Shown: one piece after another, positions 6,593 to 14,339 of the stretch | Position numbering within the stretch: position 1 is the first letter of the stretch | How the letters are laid out: the number at the start of each line of letters is the position of its first letter | Translations under genes and position numbers: made by a program | Virus record (IMG/VR): IMGVR_UViG_3300047553_000646 | Location: 1-23,156 of that record | Length of the DNA stretch: 23,156 nt | Origin: a virus | Reading direction: 5' to 3' (one strand) | Notes under the pieces: generated by a model | Told to the model about the DNA's origin: nothing | Seen by the model: the letters and a program-made list of their open reading frames with translations, nothing else | Database searches by the model: none

Positions 6593-8307
6593 TCTTTGGA
6601 CTCGTAAGTTACAGTTTGATTAGATGTTTTAAAATTTGCTTTACGCATGATTGTTTTCATTACAACTTCAAACTCATCATTCTTATAGTTTACGACAATA
6701 GGTAAATTCAAATTATATTGTAAATCTTTTAATACGCCTTCATTGCCTTTTAAACGCTTAACTTTATTGCCTTGTTCTCTAGCAATCTTTTTAAATAATT
6801 GTTGCAATTCATTAACTTTAATACATGGCACATTGCGAGAATCTGTCATGCGCTCACTAAAATGTTTTGTGAATTCAATATCAATATCAAATCTATCAAG
6901 CAAGTTATCTGCAAATTTTTCTAGGTCTTCAATTTGTTTTCTAGAAATGAACGCACAACGCTCTTCTTCTTCACCAAACAACTCTTTATAGCGATTGCGA
7001 TTTTCTTTGATATGTCCATATTTCTTTTTATACCAATCGGGCATACCATTCTTTTTTCTCCAATAACGAACAGTTGCGGAATCGTTTGCTTGGTCACGAT
7101 ATTTATTTTCTGCATTTGTGTTATGACTTTTCATTGCCTCTGCCGCTTTGTGTGCGTCTTTAGCAATATACTCTAATTCAGCATCGGTCTTTTTGTGATA
7201 CTCATGTCCTTCTAAGGGATGTCTTTGTGATGGGCGACCTTCATCTAGTTCTTCTACTTCTTCGCCTATGCTTTTCTTTAGTCCACGAATAGCAAAATCA
7301 TGGTCTTTTAGATGTGCAGGACCTGCCCACTCACCAGAATGTTTTCTTAGAGAATCTCTTTCTTTAGTTAGATTTCTAATAATTTCTTTTACTTTATTGG
7401 CGCCATATTTCTTAACAATATCACCATAGGTAGAACCACCTTTGATGTAGGTATCATAGACTGGAGTAGAACCTTCTTCAATTGATTCATCTTTCGCTTC
7501 AATTAAATCTGAGACCCATTTTTTATGAACCTTACCATTGAAGTCTTTTACTTTGACAAAATTTGTTCCTCTAGATACAACTTCATATTCAATATCTTCA
7601 TAGATATCACGAACAGTATCTCCAGGATTTAAAATTTCACCACAAATAAATTTTTCTCTAATTTGTTCACTAGGAAAAATTAAATTTTCTTGTGATGCTA
7701 ATTCAGTTAAATTTCCTTTAACTAGATTAAATATTTTTTTAGCGTCTGCATCGCTTAATGATGCAGGTGTATATTTTCTGAATGATGTGAAATCATCATT
7801 TCTTGCATACATACGCATGTTGGTTCCAGATGCACCAGAGGCATCTTCAGAATCAGCATCACGGTCACCAGATGATACAACATCAAATTTAATATCATAG
7901 AAACCGTGTGTAGATTTTACACCGTTATACTTTTTAACAAGTGCTTTGAATTCTGAAATTCTGTCACTACCAGCAACCATTGTAATGTCACGATAACCTT
8001 TATCGTATAGATGACCAATGATTTGAAGTGTGCTAGGCATTGTGCGACTAGTCAATTCCACATTGTTCTTTGGAAATGCTTTACGCAAGAATTTTAATTT
8101 GTCGTTTGGATTTAGGGGATTCTTTTTATTGTCGTGCGAATGTGACGCAAAGACAACATGATGGTCTTTTGAAGAACCAATTGATGCGACTTTTTCAAAA
8201 AGTTTTTGATGACCAATAGTTACGGGATTGAATCTGCCAAAAGCAAATACAACCGATTTGGATTTTTCTTCTTGAATCTGTGCTACAAAACTTTTAAAAT
8301 TTTTCAT
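6589..8307 (-). CDS. TxGH nucleotidyltransferase (cytidylyltransferase-like) with appended phage modules
   Basis: This is a 572-aa protein. Residues ~17-190 form a Rossmann nucleotidyltransferase: VVFAFGRFNPVTIGHQKLF (T30-I-G-H33, the HxGH motif), ITMVAGSDR (~108-116) and SGASGTNMRMYA (157-168, the ISxTxxR-type motif). This family includes NMN adenylyltransferase, pantetheine-phosphate adenylyltransferase and glycerol-phosphate cytidylyltransferase, so the substrate is open. An SH3-like module follows (ICGEILNPGDTVRDIYEDI to HKKWVSDL, ~221-268). Next come a GDIVKKYGANKVKEIIRNL module, an AELEYIAKDAHKAAEAMKSH...VRYWRKK module and a C-terminal domain with FTKHFSERMTDSRNVPCIKV (~475-560) that recurs at the ends of phage mosaic proteins. 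GGAG precedes the ATG. It lies 25 nt after the ligase-like gene and overlaps the kinase gene by 4 nt. Confidence 0.78.
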   Translation of the reverse strand: MKNFKSFVAQIQEEKSKSVVFAFGRFNPVTIGHQKLFEKVASIGSSKDHHVVFASHSHDNKKNPLNPNDKLKFLRKAFPKNNVELTSRTMPSTLQIIGHLYDKGYRDITMVAGSDRISEFKALVKKYNGVKSTHGFYDIKFDVVSSGDRDADSEDASGASGTNMRMYARNDDFTSFRKYTPASLSDADAKKIFNLVKGNLTELASQENLIFPSEQIREKFICGEILNPGDTVRDIYEDIEYEVVSRGTNFVKVKDFNGKVHKKWVSDLIEAKDESIEEGSTPVYDTYIKGGSTYGDIVKKYGANKVKEIIRNLTKERDSLRKHSGEWAGPAHLKDHDFAIRGLKKSIGEEVEELDEGRPSQRHPLEGHEYHKKTDAELEYIAKDAHKAAEAMKSHNTNAENKYRDQANDSATVRYWRKKNGMPDWYKKKYGHIKENRNRYKELFGEEEERCAFISRKQIEDLEKFADNLLDRFDIDIEFTKHFSERMTDSRNVPCIKVNELQQLFKKIAREQGNKVKRLKGNEGVLKDLQYNLNLPIVVNYKNDEFEVVMKTIMRKANFKTSNQTVTYESKE

Positions 8308-8332
8308 TTAATCTCCGTTATCCATTGGTTGC

Positions 8333-9565
8333 TTATCGTTGCCAACCTTTAATCACATCAGGCGAAAAGTTCGCATAACTAAATTCCATTCTATCAACTA
8401 GTTTGACGGCACCGCCAGTCAATTCATCGATAGCAACAAAACCCTCAACATTTGTAACTCTGAATCCATTCTTCGTTTTCAAGAATGTCGGGATATGACC
8501 TGCCAAGTTCATTTTATTAATAATCACTTGTTTTGCATTTGCCAGCATGTTCATAAGGTCGAACACTTTAGCAATGTCACTTTGACTGTGCTTTGTGAAG
8601 TAAGTTAGAACCTCATCACGCTCTTGCGTTTTTGAAGTCTTACCTTTTTCACTTTTCAACTTGTCAATTTCAGATTGAAACTTGTCATGAATATAATGAA
8701 ACAAACCTGTTGTGTGAGACTTAGTATTGGTAATTGTTTTACCTGCTTTGATGATAGAATTGTTATATTCTTTCACCAATGCTTTTAGTCTCTCATTATC
8801 TCTTATGTTATTTATAACATCGGCAGGCACAGACTGAAAAATACGACCAATTTCTGACAAACTTGATGTAATTTCGTCTGTTTCTGCTTTTGTGAATGTT
8901 GCGGTTCCTGAGACATTCTGATATGTGGCATCACACATCCAGATGCTAGAAACTGAATTGAATTTTGAAACAATAGACTGTCCAAATGATGCTGACATTG
9001 TTTCAAAGGTGCTTCCTTCATAGACTGTATGCCAAACAACACCGATTTTTGCACTTTGAATTTTCTTTGCAAGAGGGGTATCTGCTGGAATAGCATAGAC
9101 AATTGTGTTTGGATGAAAGGTGATGTATTTTTGACCATCGATAGTTTCGATTTTTTTGTCGTTGGTAAACATCAAATCACCTTGATAGACACCGGATTTG
9201 ATGCCTAGTTTTTTGAATTCTGATAGTGCTACTTTAAACTTGGCATTCAAATCGCCAGAAGTGTCGGCATCAATGTCTGCATTAGTTTTGTATACTTTAG
9301 GATTTTTATTGAATACGCCTTTTTTGGCAATAAAGAATTTGCCATCTGTAGGGTCAATGCCTGCAAAAATCGCAGGAGCGCCATCCCATTTTACAGTAGA
9401 TACAATTTTTGATTTTGAATGACCTGCAAGCATGTCTCGCAAATCACGCAAAAAATTGATTGCTTTGCGAGTTCCTTCAACACCATTATTGAAGATTTCA
9501 TCTTCCACATGTTCCATGTGGGTGTTCTTCTGTTCTTTGATGTAGGTTTTAAGTGTCTGTATCAT
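8333..9565 (-). CDS. covalent nucleotidyltransferase-superfamily (RNA/DNA ligase-like) protein
   Basis: This 410-aa protein resembles a phage family that I recall being listed as DUF6267. Ligase/capping-enzyme superfamily motifs can be picked out. Motif I is STVKWDGAPAIF, with the predicted adenylated Lys59. A motif III-like GVYQGDLMF sits at ~125-133, motif IV VEGFVAID at 373-380, and motif V GGAVKLVDR with Lys388. A long helical insertion (~225-360) separates the early and late motifs. The N-terminal THMEHVEDEIFNNGVEGTRK is the most conserved opening in the family as I remember it. Whether it seals nucleic acid, transfers AMP to something else or is inactive is unknown. It is the first gene after a sigma70-type promoter (9587-9615) with a ~15-nt leader and only weak ribosome binding (AGAAG). 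Confidence 0.7.
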   Translation of the reverse strand: MIQTLKTYIKEQKNTHMEHVEDEIFNNGVEGTRKAINFLRDLRDMLAGHSKSKIVSTVKWDGAPAIFAGIDPTDGKFFIAKKGVFNKNPKVYKTNADIDADTSGDLNAKFKVALSEFKKLGIKSGVYQGDLMFTNDKKIETIDGQKYITFHPNTIVYAIPADTPLAKKIQSAKIGVVWHTVYEGSTFETMSASFGQSIVSKFNSVSSIWMCDATYQNVSGTATFTKAETDEITSSLSEIGRIFQSVPADVINNIRDNERLKALVKEYNNSIIKAGKTITNTKSHTTGLFHYIHDKFQSEIDKLKSEKGKTSKTQERDEVLTYFTKHSQSDIAKVFDLMNMLANAKQVIINKMNLAGHIPTFLKTKNGFRVTNVEGFVAIDELTGGAVKLVDRMEFSYANFSPDVIKGWQR

Positions 9566-9586
9566 GGTCTTCTACGCTATAGGTTA

Positions 9587-9615
9587 AGTGTAACATTCGG
9601 CAAACGATTTGTCAA
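9587..9615 (-). promoter_or_regulatory. sigma70-type promoter before the ligase-like gene
   Basis: On the minus strand TTGACA (9610-9615), a 17-bp spacer and TACACT (9587-9592) are preceded by TG one base upstream, an extended -10. The predicted start at about 9580 leaves a ~15-nt leader before ATG 9565. It is intergenic and correctly oriented. Confidence 0.75.
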
Positions 9616-9631
9616 GTCTTTTTTGCCGATT

Positions 9632-9649
9632 TGTTGTAAAAATACAACA
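9632..9649 (-). repeat. 7-bp inverted repeat upstream of the promoter
   Basis: TGTTGTA and TACAACA flank a 4-base loop, ending 16 bp upstream of the -35 box and beginning 10 bp after the metallopeptidase stop. There is no U-tract on the minus strand, so it is either a weak terminator or processing hairpin for the gp41/metallopeptidase transcript, or an operator. Confidence 0.5.
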
Positions 9650-9659
9650 GTTTGTTACA

Positions 9660-10412
9660 TTATTTATTGGCGTAGAATTCGTGCCATTCTTTAGTGAATT
9701 GCTTTAGTTTTTTGATGGGTGCTACTTTTTTATTATGTTTGAATTCACGATAATATGAATACAGAGTAGTTACATCATTTGGAGTGAAATAAGTTGACGG
9801 CAATGAGAAAATTTCATCTACAGTCAATCCTGGATAATATTGTTTCATCTCCATGTATAGGTCGTGAGAATGAGTTTGAATCTCATCATAGTCGCCCAAG
9901 TATTCTTGGTATTCTTTTCTGCGTTTACGCAATTCTTTACTGCGATAGCAAAGGCGACCATCGATATTTTCACCGTCACGAATTTGATATTGAATTTGGT
10001 GAATTAACTCATGCATCAGAGTTTGAATAATTCTAAACTTGAACATGTGCCATCTGTCTTCGGTATCGAATTCAACAACATCACAATCTGCTTTCATGTG
10101 ACAATTTAACTGAATTGGATTAATGTCTGCATCGTCATCATCCTCTTCAGGAATAAACCAACCAGTGACAACAAAATGATTGCTGTCAATTTTTAGGTCT
10201 TCATATGTCCTAAAATTTACTTTGTAGTCTTTAAGGGCGCTTTTAATCACCCTTTTAAGATAAGAGATACCGACTGGTTTGTTAAAGAGTTTTGGTTTAA
10301 CAGAATCTAATACTCCGTTAAGAGTATTCAGGCAATACTTCTCAGTATTTAAAAGAGGAAAAATCTCTTTTATTTCTATTCTTAGCGCCTTTGTAGAAAT
10401 CTGGTTTGTCAT
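9660..10412 (-). CDS. putative zinc metallopeptidase (HELIH motif)
   Basis: This 250-aa protein has a zincin signature, IQTLMHELIHQIQYQ, with His134, Glu135 and His138 as two zinc ligands and the catalytic Glu. The later segment EYLGDYDEIQTHSHDLYMEM (~170-189) holds acidic and His residues that could give the third ligand, as in other phage SprT- or peptidase-like proteins. An N-terminal region (~1-65) is helical and an acidic patch EEDDDDADI (~89-97) follows. There is no signal peptide, so it acts inside the cell or is packaged. Its ATG at 10412 lies 71 bp inside the 3' end of gp41, an unusually long overlap. There is no other good start before the gp41 stop, and GAAGAAGAAA precedes it. The substrate is unknown. 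Confidence 0.7.
   Translation of the reverse strand: MTNQISTKALRIEIKEIFPLLNTEKYCLNTLNGVLDSVKPKLFNKPVGISYLKRVIKSALKDYKVNFRTYEDLKIDSNHFVVTGWFIPEEDDDDADINPIQLNCHMKADCDVVEFDTEDRWHMFKFRIIQTLMHELIHQIQYQIRDGENIDGRLCYRSKELRKRRKEYQEYLGDYDEIQTHSHDLYMEMKQYYPGLTVDEIFSLPSTYFTPNDVTTLYSYYREFKHNKKVAPIKKLKQFTKEWHEFYANK
9661..9668 (-). promoter_or_regulatory. possible late promoter octamer AATAAATA
   Basis: The minus strand reads AATAAATA across the stop codon of the metallopeptidase gene, 7 of 8 matches to the T4 late -10 (TATAAATA). It sits ~95 bp upstream of the ligase-like gene, giving that run a possible second, late promoter. An AT-rich stop-codon context makes chance matches likely. Confidence 0.3.
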
Positions 10413-11751
10413 TTTCTTCTTCAGTTTCGGGTATGTTAGTGTTTACTAAGTCCTTTTGTGCGGATTCTTCTAAGTCATACAAACGCATTTTTGCCCTATC
10501 AATTCCTACGACAAATCTTTTGTATTTCGTAGGGTCATTATATCTGTTTTTCAACTGCTTTACAACAATCTGATTGGCGGACTCTAACTCTTCCGTGGAA
10601 ACAAGTGCAAACATAAAATCAGTTGTGGCAGGCAAACCAAATGATTCTGAGGTATCTTCAAGACCAGGGTCAGTATTGGAAAAACCAGACCTTGTTGTTT
10701 GTGTGGCAGAAATAATAGGAACATCATGTTCTACTGCCAAACCTCTCAACTCTTCGGCGATTGCCTTAACATAAGTGTAAGTGTTCACATTACTTCCGTG
10801 TTTGAATCTTTGTGACGCACATATATTTAGATAATCGATAAACACAGCATCAGGTTTAAAAGACTTTTTGAGATAAAGTTCGTTCAAAAGTGCTTTAAAG
10901 TGGCCGGCATGGGCAGATGCGGTAGGATATTCTTTAATAATCAACTTACCTTGTGTCTTAGCCTTTAATTTGCTCACCTTGCTTTCATAGAAGGCCTTTG
11001 GGAGTTCGACCAACTGGTCTACTGTCACATCAAGCAAGTTTGCATCAATACGCTCTGCGATGCGTTCTTCTGCCATTTCCATAGAGATGTATAATACATT
11101 CTTGCCTTGCGACAAATAAGATGAGGCAACATGGCACATGAATAGTGATTTACCAACACCTGTACCTGCTAGGGCGACATTTAAGGTTTTTCTTGGAAGA
11201 CCACCTTTTGTGATTATGTTGAAATATTCTAAGTCAAAGGAGATTCTTTCTTCCACTCTATGGTAGAATTCATATCGTTTATCATAATCTTCAATATAAT
11301 CGTGACCGACATTTGGGTCAAATGAGATTGCTAAGGCCTCAGACAAAATCTGAGGTATAGCATCTTTACTCATGTTCTTATCCTTACCATCAAAGATAGT
11401 AATAGATTTCATGATAGCGTTATATACAGATTTGTCTTTACAAAACTTTTCAGTCTGGTCAAGTAACCAATCTTTATTTGTGTCTTCGGGTTTAAGTGTC
11501 TCTGCAATATCTTGTAATGTTTCATATTGCTTTTCAGTAAGACCTTTTAGATTTGATACTTCAATCTTCAATGCTTCAACTGACGGTCTTGCATTGTATT
11601 CCAACAAAAAGTTATTTACAATTTTATAAATTTGTTTTTCTGTATCATCATGAAAATATTCATCTTTCAAAAACGGTAAAACTTTTCTGCAATATTCTTC
11701 ATCATGGATAAGATGACCAAGAATTGCTCTTTCAATTCGTTCCGTTGGCAT
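10342..11751 (-). CDS. 41: replicative DNA helicase, DnaB-type (T4 gp41)
   Basis: This 469-aa hexameric 5'-3' helicase unwinds DNA ahead of the lagging-strand machinery and works with primase. The N-terminal domain begins MPTERIERAILGHLIHDEEY like other DnaB-family proteins. The RecA-like motor carries Walker A GTGVGKS (196-202), H1a-like LYISMEMAEERIAERI, and Walker B AVFIDYLNI. Further on are the H3-like PIISATQTTRSGF and the arginine-finger region VKQLKNRYNDPTKYKRFVVG. Length is near T4 gp41 (475 aa). It overlaps the 92-aa upstream gene by 20 bp and the metallopeptidase gene by 71 bp. The primase gene (61) and loader (59) are not in the window. Confidence 0.93.
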   Translation of the reverse strand: MPTERIERAILGHLIHDEEYCRKVLPFLKDEYFHDDTEKQIYKIVNNFLLEYNARPSVEALKIEVSNLKGLTEKQYETLQDIAETLKPEDTNKDWLLDQTEKFCKDKSVYNAIMKSITIFDGKDKNMSKDAIPQILSEALAISFDPNVGHDYIEDYDKRYEFYHRVEERISFDLEYFNIITKGGLPRKTLNVALAGTGVGKSLFMCHVASSYLSQGKNVLYISMEMAEERIAERIDANLLDVTVDQLVELPKAFYESKVSKLKAKTQGKLIIKEYPTASAHAGHFKALLNELYLKKSFKPDAVFIDYLNICASQRFKHGSNVNTYTYVKAIAEELRGLAVEHDVPIISATQTTRSGFSNTDPGLEDTSESFGLPATTDFMFALVSTEELESANQIVVKQLKNRYNDPTKYKRFVVGIDRAKMRLYDLEESAQKDLVNTNIPETEEENDKPDFYKGAKNRNKRDFSSFKY

Positions 11752-12010
11752 AAACTACACTTCCTGTCATTAATGATTTTTCGATGATATCAACTAAGAT
11801 ATCACCGGTTTGTTTTTCAAGTTCTTTATCTGATAGTCTCACACTTGTTTCATTGTGTTCAAGTATACGATAATCAAAATTCATTTTAGCTTGGTCGTTT
11901 TTCTCTTCAAACGCAACTCGACCATATTGAATAATACAACCTTCTAGTTCACCTGTCAATACTTTAACACGGTAACCTTCTTCAGTAGGAACAAAAGTAT
12001 AGTTACTCAT
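11732..12010 (-). CDS. small conserved protein between uvsX and 41, function unknown
   Basis: This encodes a 92-aa protein (MSNYTFVPTEEGYRVKVLTG at the start). The first half is beta-rich, with a pattern like a small barrel (YRVKVLTGELEGCIIQYGRV). The second half is helical and charged (SDKELEKQTGDILVDIIEKS). No catalytic motif is visible. It starts in an 8-nt overlap with the end of uvsX (ATGAGTAA) and ends inside the start of gene 41, so it is locked into the recombination/helicase unit. T4 has gene 40 in this slot, but I see no sequence similarity and do not equate them. Position suggests a small replication accessory. Confidence 0.7.
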   Translation of the reverse strand: MSNYTFVPTEEGYRVKVLTGELEGCIIQYGRVAFEEKNDQAKMNFDYRILEHNETSVRLSDKELEKQTGDILVDIIEKSLMTGSVVYANGTN

Positions 12011-13067
12011 CTAATTCTGCAAGTGCTTGTGCCACATCATCATCACTAATGATATCTGCGCTGGCAACTTGATAATTGGTTCTAACCCAATCATTAAATG
12101 TCTTATCCATTAAAACTGGCATCCAAAATTCTTTCGTATCAGTATCTTTGATACGATATTTCTTGTCTTCAATCTCTCCAGTTTCTTTGTTTACTTTAGA
12201 ATACCAACCATTGGAAGGTTTGATAACATGACCGGATTCAAGAGCAAGGTCAAGTAAGCCAGACCACTTGCTAATACCACCGTCAAAAGATACGCTAACA
12301 GGTATCTTAGATTTTTCTTTAACATATCTACTCTTCTCCACATTGATAATAAAATTGTAACCTACAATTTCTGTTCCTTCTTTTTCTTGCTGTCTTCCAA
12401 TAATGAAGATATTGTCTGCTGAATAATAAGAACCTGTACCACCACCAACAATTGCTTTAGGGAACATTCCAATTTCCATGTATGTGTGATTAACAACAAT
12501 CATCGGAATATCTTTTAAGTTTAAGTGTGGTGTAATCATACGGAACAAACTCTTAATTTGTTTCGCTCTTGACATATCAGCAACACCTTTGCCTTCTAGC
12601 GCATCTTCAACTTCTTTCTTTGATGCTAAATTACCTATAGAATCAACAACAATAATAAGTTTATCTCCACGCTCTAGGTTCTGTAACTGTTGCATAATAT
12701 CAAATTTCAATTGCTCAACATCTGTAAGCGGTGTGTGCAACACTCTATCCATATCAATCTTAAATGAATCGAAATAGGATTGTGGTGTTCCAAATTCTGA
12801 ATCATAAAACAACAAGGCAGCCTCAGGATATTTTTCCATGTATGATTTTGCCATCAATAAACTAAATGCTGTTTTGAAATGTTTCGATGGTCCTGCCCAC
12901 ATTGTTAAACCTGGTGTTAGACCACCATCAAGGCGACCAGATAACGCAAGATTAATAACAGGAACACTTGTAGGAATCATATCTTTCTTTGTGAAAAATT
13001 TTGATTGCGAAAGTATTGCTGAATCTTTGATTGTGCTATTCTTTTTAATTTTGTCTAAAATACTCAT
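12003..13067 (-). CDS. uvsX: RecA-like recombinase UvsX
   Basis: This 354-aa strand-exchange protein drives recombination-dependent replication and repair. Walker A is GPSKHFKT (59-66), close to the GPSKSFKS form of T4 UvsX and unlike bacterial RecA. Walker B is KLIIVVDSIGNL (~136-147). DNA-binding loop features include KGVADMSRAKQIKSLFR, and the segment MIVVNHTYMEIGMFPK precedes VGGGTGSYYSADNIFIIGR. The acidic C-terminus (DIISDDDVAQALAELDE) is family-like. The start is supported by GGAG lying in the last codons of the methyltransferase gene, 3 nt upstream. A good sigma70-type promoter lies ~275 bp upstream inside that gene, so uvsX may be expressed apart from the polymerase. Confidence 0.95.
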   Translation of the reverse strand: MSILDKIKKNSTIKDSAILSQSKFFTKKDMIPTSVPVINLALSGRLDGGLTPGLTMWAGPSKHFKTAFSLLMAKSYMEKYPEAALLFYDSEFGTPQSYFDSFKIDMDRVLHTPLTDVEQLKFDIMQQLQNLERGDKLIIVVDSIGNLASKKEVEDALEGKGVADMSRAKQIKSLFRMITPHLNLKDIPMIVVNHTYMEIGMFPKAIVGGGTGSYYSADNIFIIGRQQEKEGTEIVGYNFIINVEKSRYVKEKSKIPVSVSFDGGISKWSGLLDLALESGHVIKPSNGWYSKVNKETGEIEDKKYRIKDTDTKEFWMPVLMDKTFNDWVRTNYQVASADIISDDDVAQALAELDE

Positions 13068-13070
13068 TGT

Positions 13071-14339
13071 TCACTCCATAAATTGTTCAAGTGTTTTATA
13101 CTTGGTTGCAAATTCGTAATCTTTATCTTTAGAGAAACACCAAACATTCTCAATAAAGTTTTCTTGTAAAAACTCTGATAGAGTATCTGATTTTTTTGGT
13201 CTCTGTTTCATTTTCATTCCAATCTGTCCTAAGAAATGAAAGTCTTGTTTCATAAAATCAACTAACTCATCACAAACATTATATCTCTTGCCTTTGATAA
13301 CAGGGTCAATGATATTCATCAATATAATTCCATCGTCACTCATCATACCAGAAAAGTTTTTTAATGTCAAGAAGAAAAAATTGTCTCGCCATAATTCATA
13401 TGTGTCGTATCTTTTCCATGATTGTAAGTCTTCACCTTCACCGCCTTTGTTATATAACTCTGTTGCAAAATATGGTGGTGATGTAAAATAGCAATCGAAC
13501 TTGATTGGAATATTTGATAAGTTCAATTCCTCTGATGGTGATTTAAAAATCATAACTCTTTTGGCACCAACGCATTCAAACGCATCACCAAATACATTCA
13601 TCTGTGGCATCTGACCTGTTAAGATTCTTTCATAAGTTAAACACATCAACTTGTAAATTTCAAATGTTGTTTCATTAGGGTCGCAACCAATATAAATCTC
13701 TGTATTAGGTGATGCATAGAAAGCGGCAAGTCTATCACCCCAACCACACGATGTATCTAAAATGTTTTTGGAGTTTGTTGCTTGATATATCGCTTTAGCA
13801 ACATGGGGTTTAAATTGTGTAGCAACATATGAACCTAGTCTAAATGTTGCACGATAAGCACCCATATCAAGTTCTTTTGTTCCCATGCGCCATAAAGTCC
13901 AATTCAAGTTCTTCAACTTCTCTTTATCTTTCCAAATGTCTATTGGCGCTTCTCTATTATATCCTGCACATTGATATCTAACCGCCTGCATAAAATAATT
14001 AGAAACATCATTGTAATGATGCCCTAATTGAATGGTAAACAAACCAAAGTCTTTATATGGATACTTGTAATCAGAAAATTTCTCCATACACTCAACATCA
14101 TGCATATAATAATTGATGCAATCATCAGCACAAAAAGAGCGAAACTTTTCGGCCATGTCATTGAATGAAATTTTTCTAAAAGGAAACTTCGCTTGACCAT
14201 CTACAATGATGTTAGCAAGTTCTTCTTTTATTTCGTCTTTAGAATGTTTTTCATTCAACTCTTTCCATTCTGTTTCATTCAGAATAGGAAGATTGTATTC
14301 ATTCAATTTAGAATTTAAATAATCATGCAAAGAAGTCAT
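13071..14339 (-). CDS. DNA methyltransferase, amino type (N4-cytosine or N6-adenine)
   Basis: This 422-aa protein contains an S-adenosylmethionine-dependent methyltransferase core. Motif I is ILDTSCGWGDRLAAF (~193-207), followed by YIGCDPNETTFEIY. The catalytic motif IV is CYFTSPPYFATELY, with SPPY at 287-290. SPPY is most common in N4-cytosine enzymes but also occurs in N6-adenine enzymes. The N-terminal ~190 residues are unassigned and helical, and could form a target-recognition or phage-specific domain. It sits between gp43 and uvsX, overlapping the polymerase end by 17 nt and ending 3 nt before uvsX. That placement suggests methylation of newly made phage DNA, perhaps against host restriction. 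No partner nuclease gene is visible, so it behaves as an orphan enzyme. Confidence 0.82.
   Translation of the reverse strand: MTSLHDYLNSKLNEYNLPILNETEWKELNEKHSKDEIKEELANIIVDGQAKFPFRKISFNDMAEKFRSFCADDCINYYMHDVECMEKFSDYKYPYKDFGLFTIQLGHHYNDVSNYFMQAVRYQCAGYNREAPIDIWKDKEKLKNLNWTLWRMGTKELDMGAYRATFRLGSYVATQFKPHVAKAIYQATNSKNILDTSCGWGDRLAAFYASPNTEIYIGCDPNETTFEIYKLMCLTYERILTGQMPQMNVFGDAFECVGAKRVMIFKSPSEELNLSNIPIKFDCYFTSPPYFATELYNKGGEGEDLQSWKRYDTYELWRDNFFFLTLKNFSGMMSDDGIILMNIIDPVIKGKRYNVCDELVDFMKQDFHFLGQIGMKMKQRPKKSDTLSEFLQENFIENVWCFSKDKDYEFATKYKTLEQFME
13342..13370 (-). promoter_or_regulatory. internal sigma70-type promoter with extended -10
   Basis: On the minus strand TTGACA (13365-13370), a 17-bp spacer and TGG-TATGAT (-10 at 13342-13347) lie within the methyltransferase coding region. 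The predicted start is near 13335, ~270 bp upstream of uvsX. The -35 is perfect, the -10 matches 5 of 6 and TGn is present. No experimental support is available here. Confidence 0.55.

Noticed and set aside
8809-8816. Exact TATAAATA on the minus strand
   Set aside because: It lies deep inside the ligase-like coding region (codons for NNIRD), far from any downstream start. AT-rich coding sequence yields such octamers by chance.
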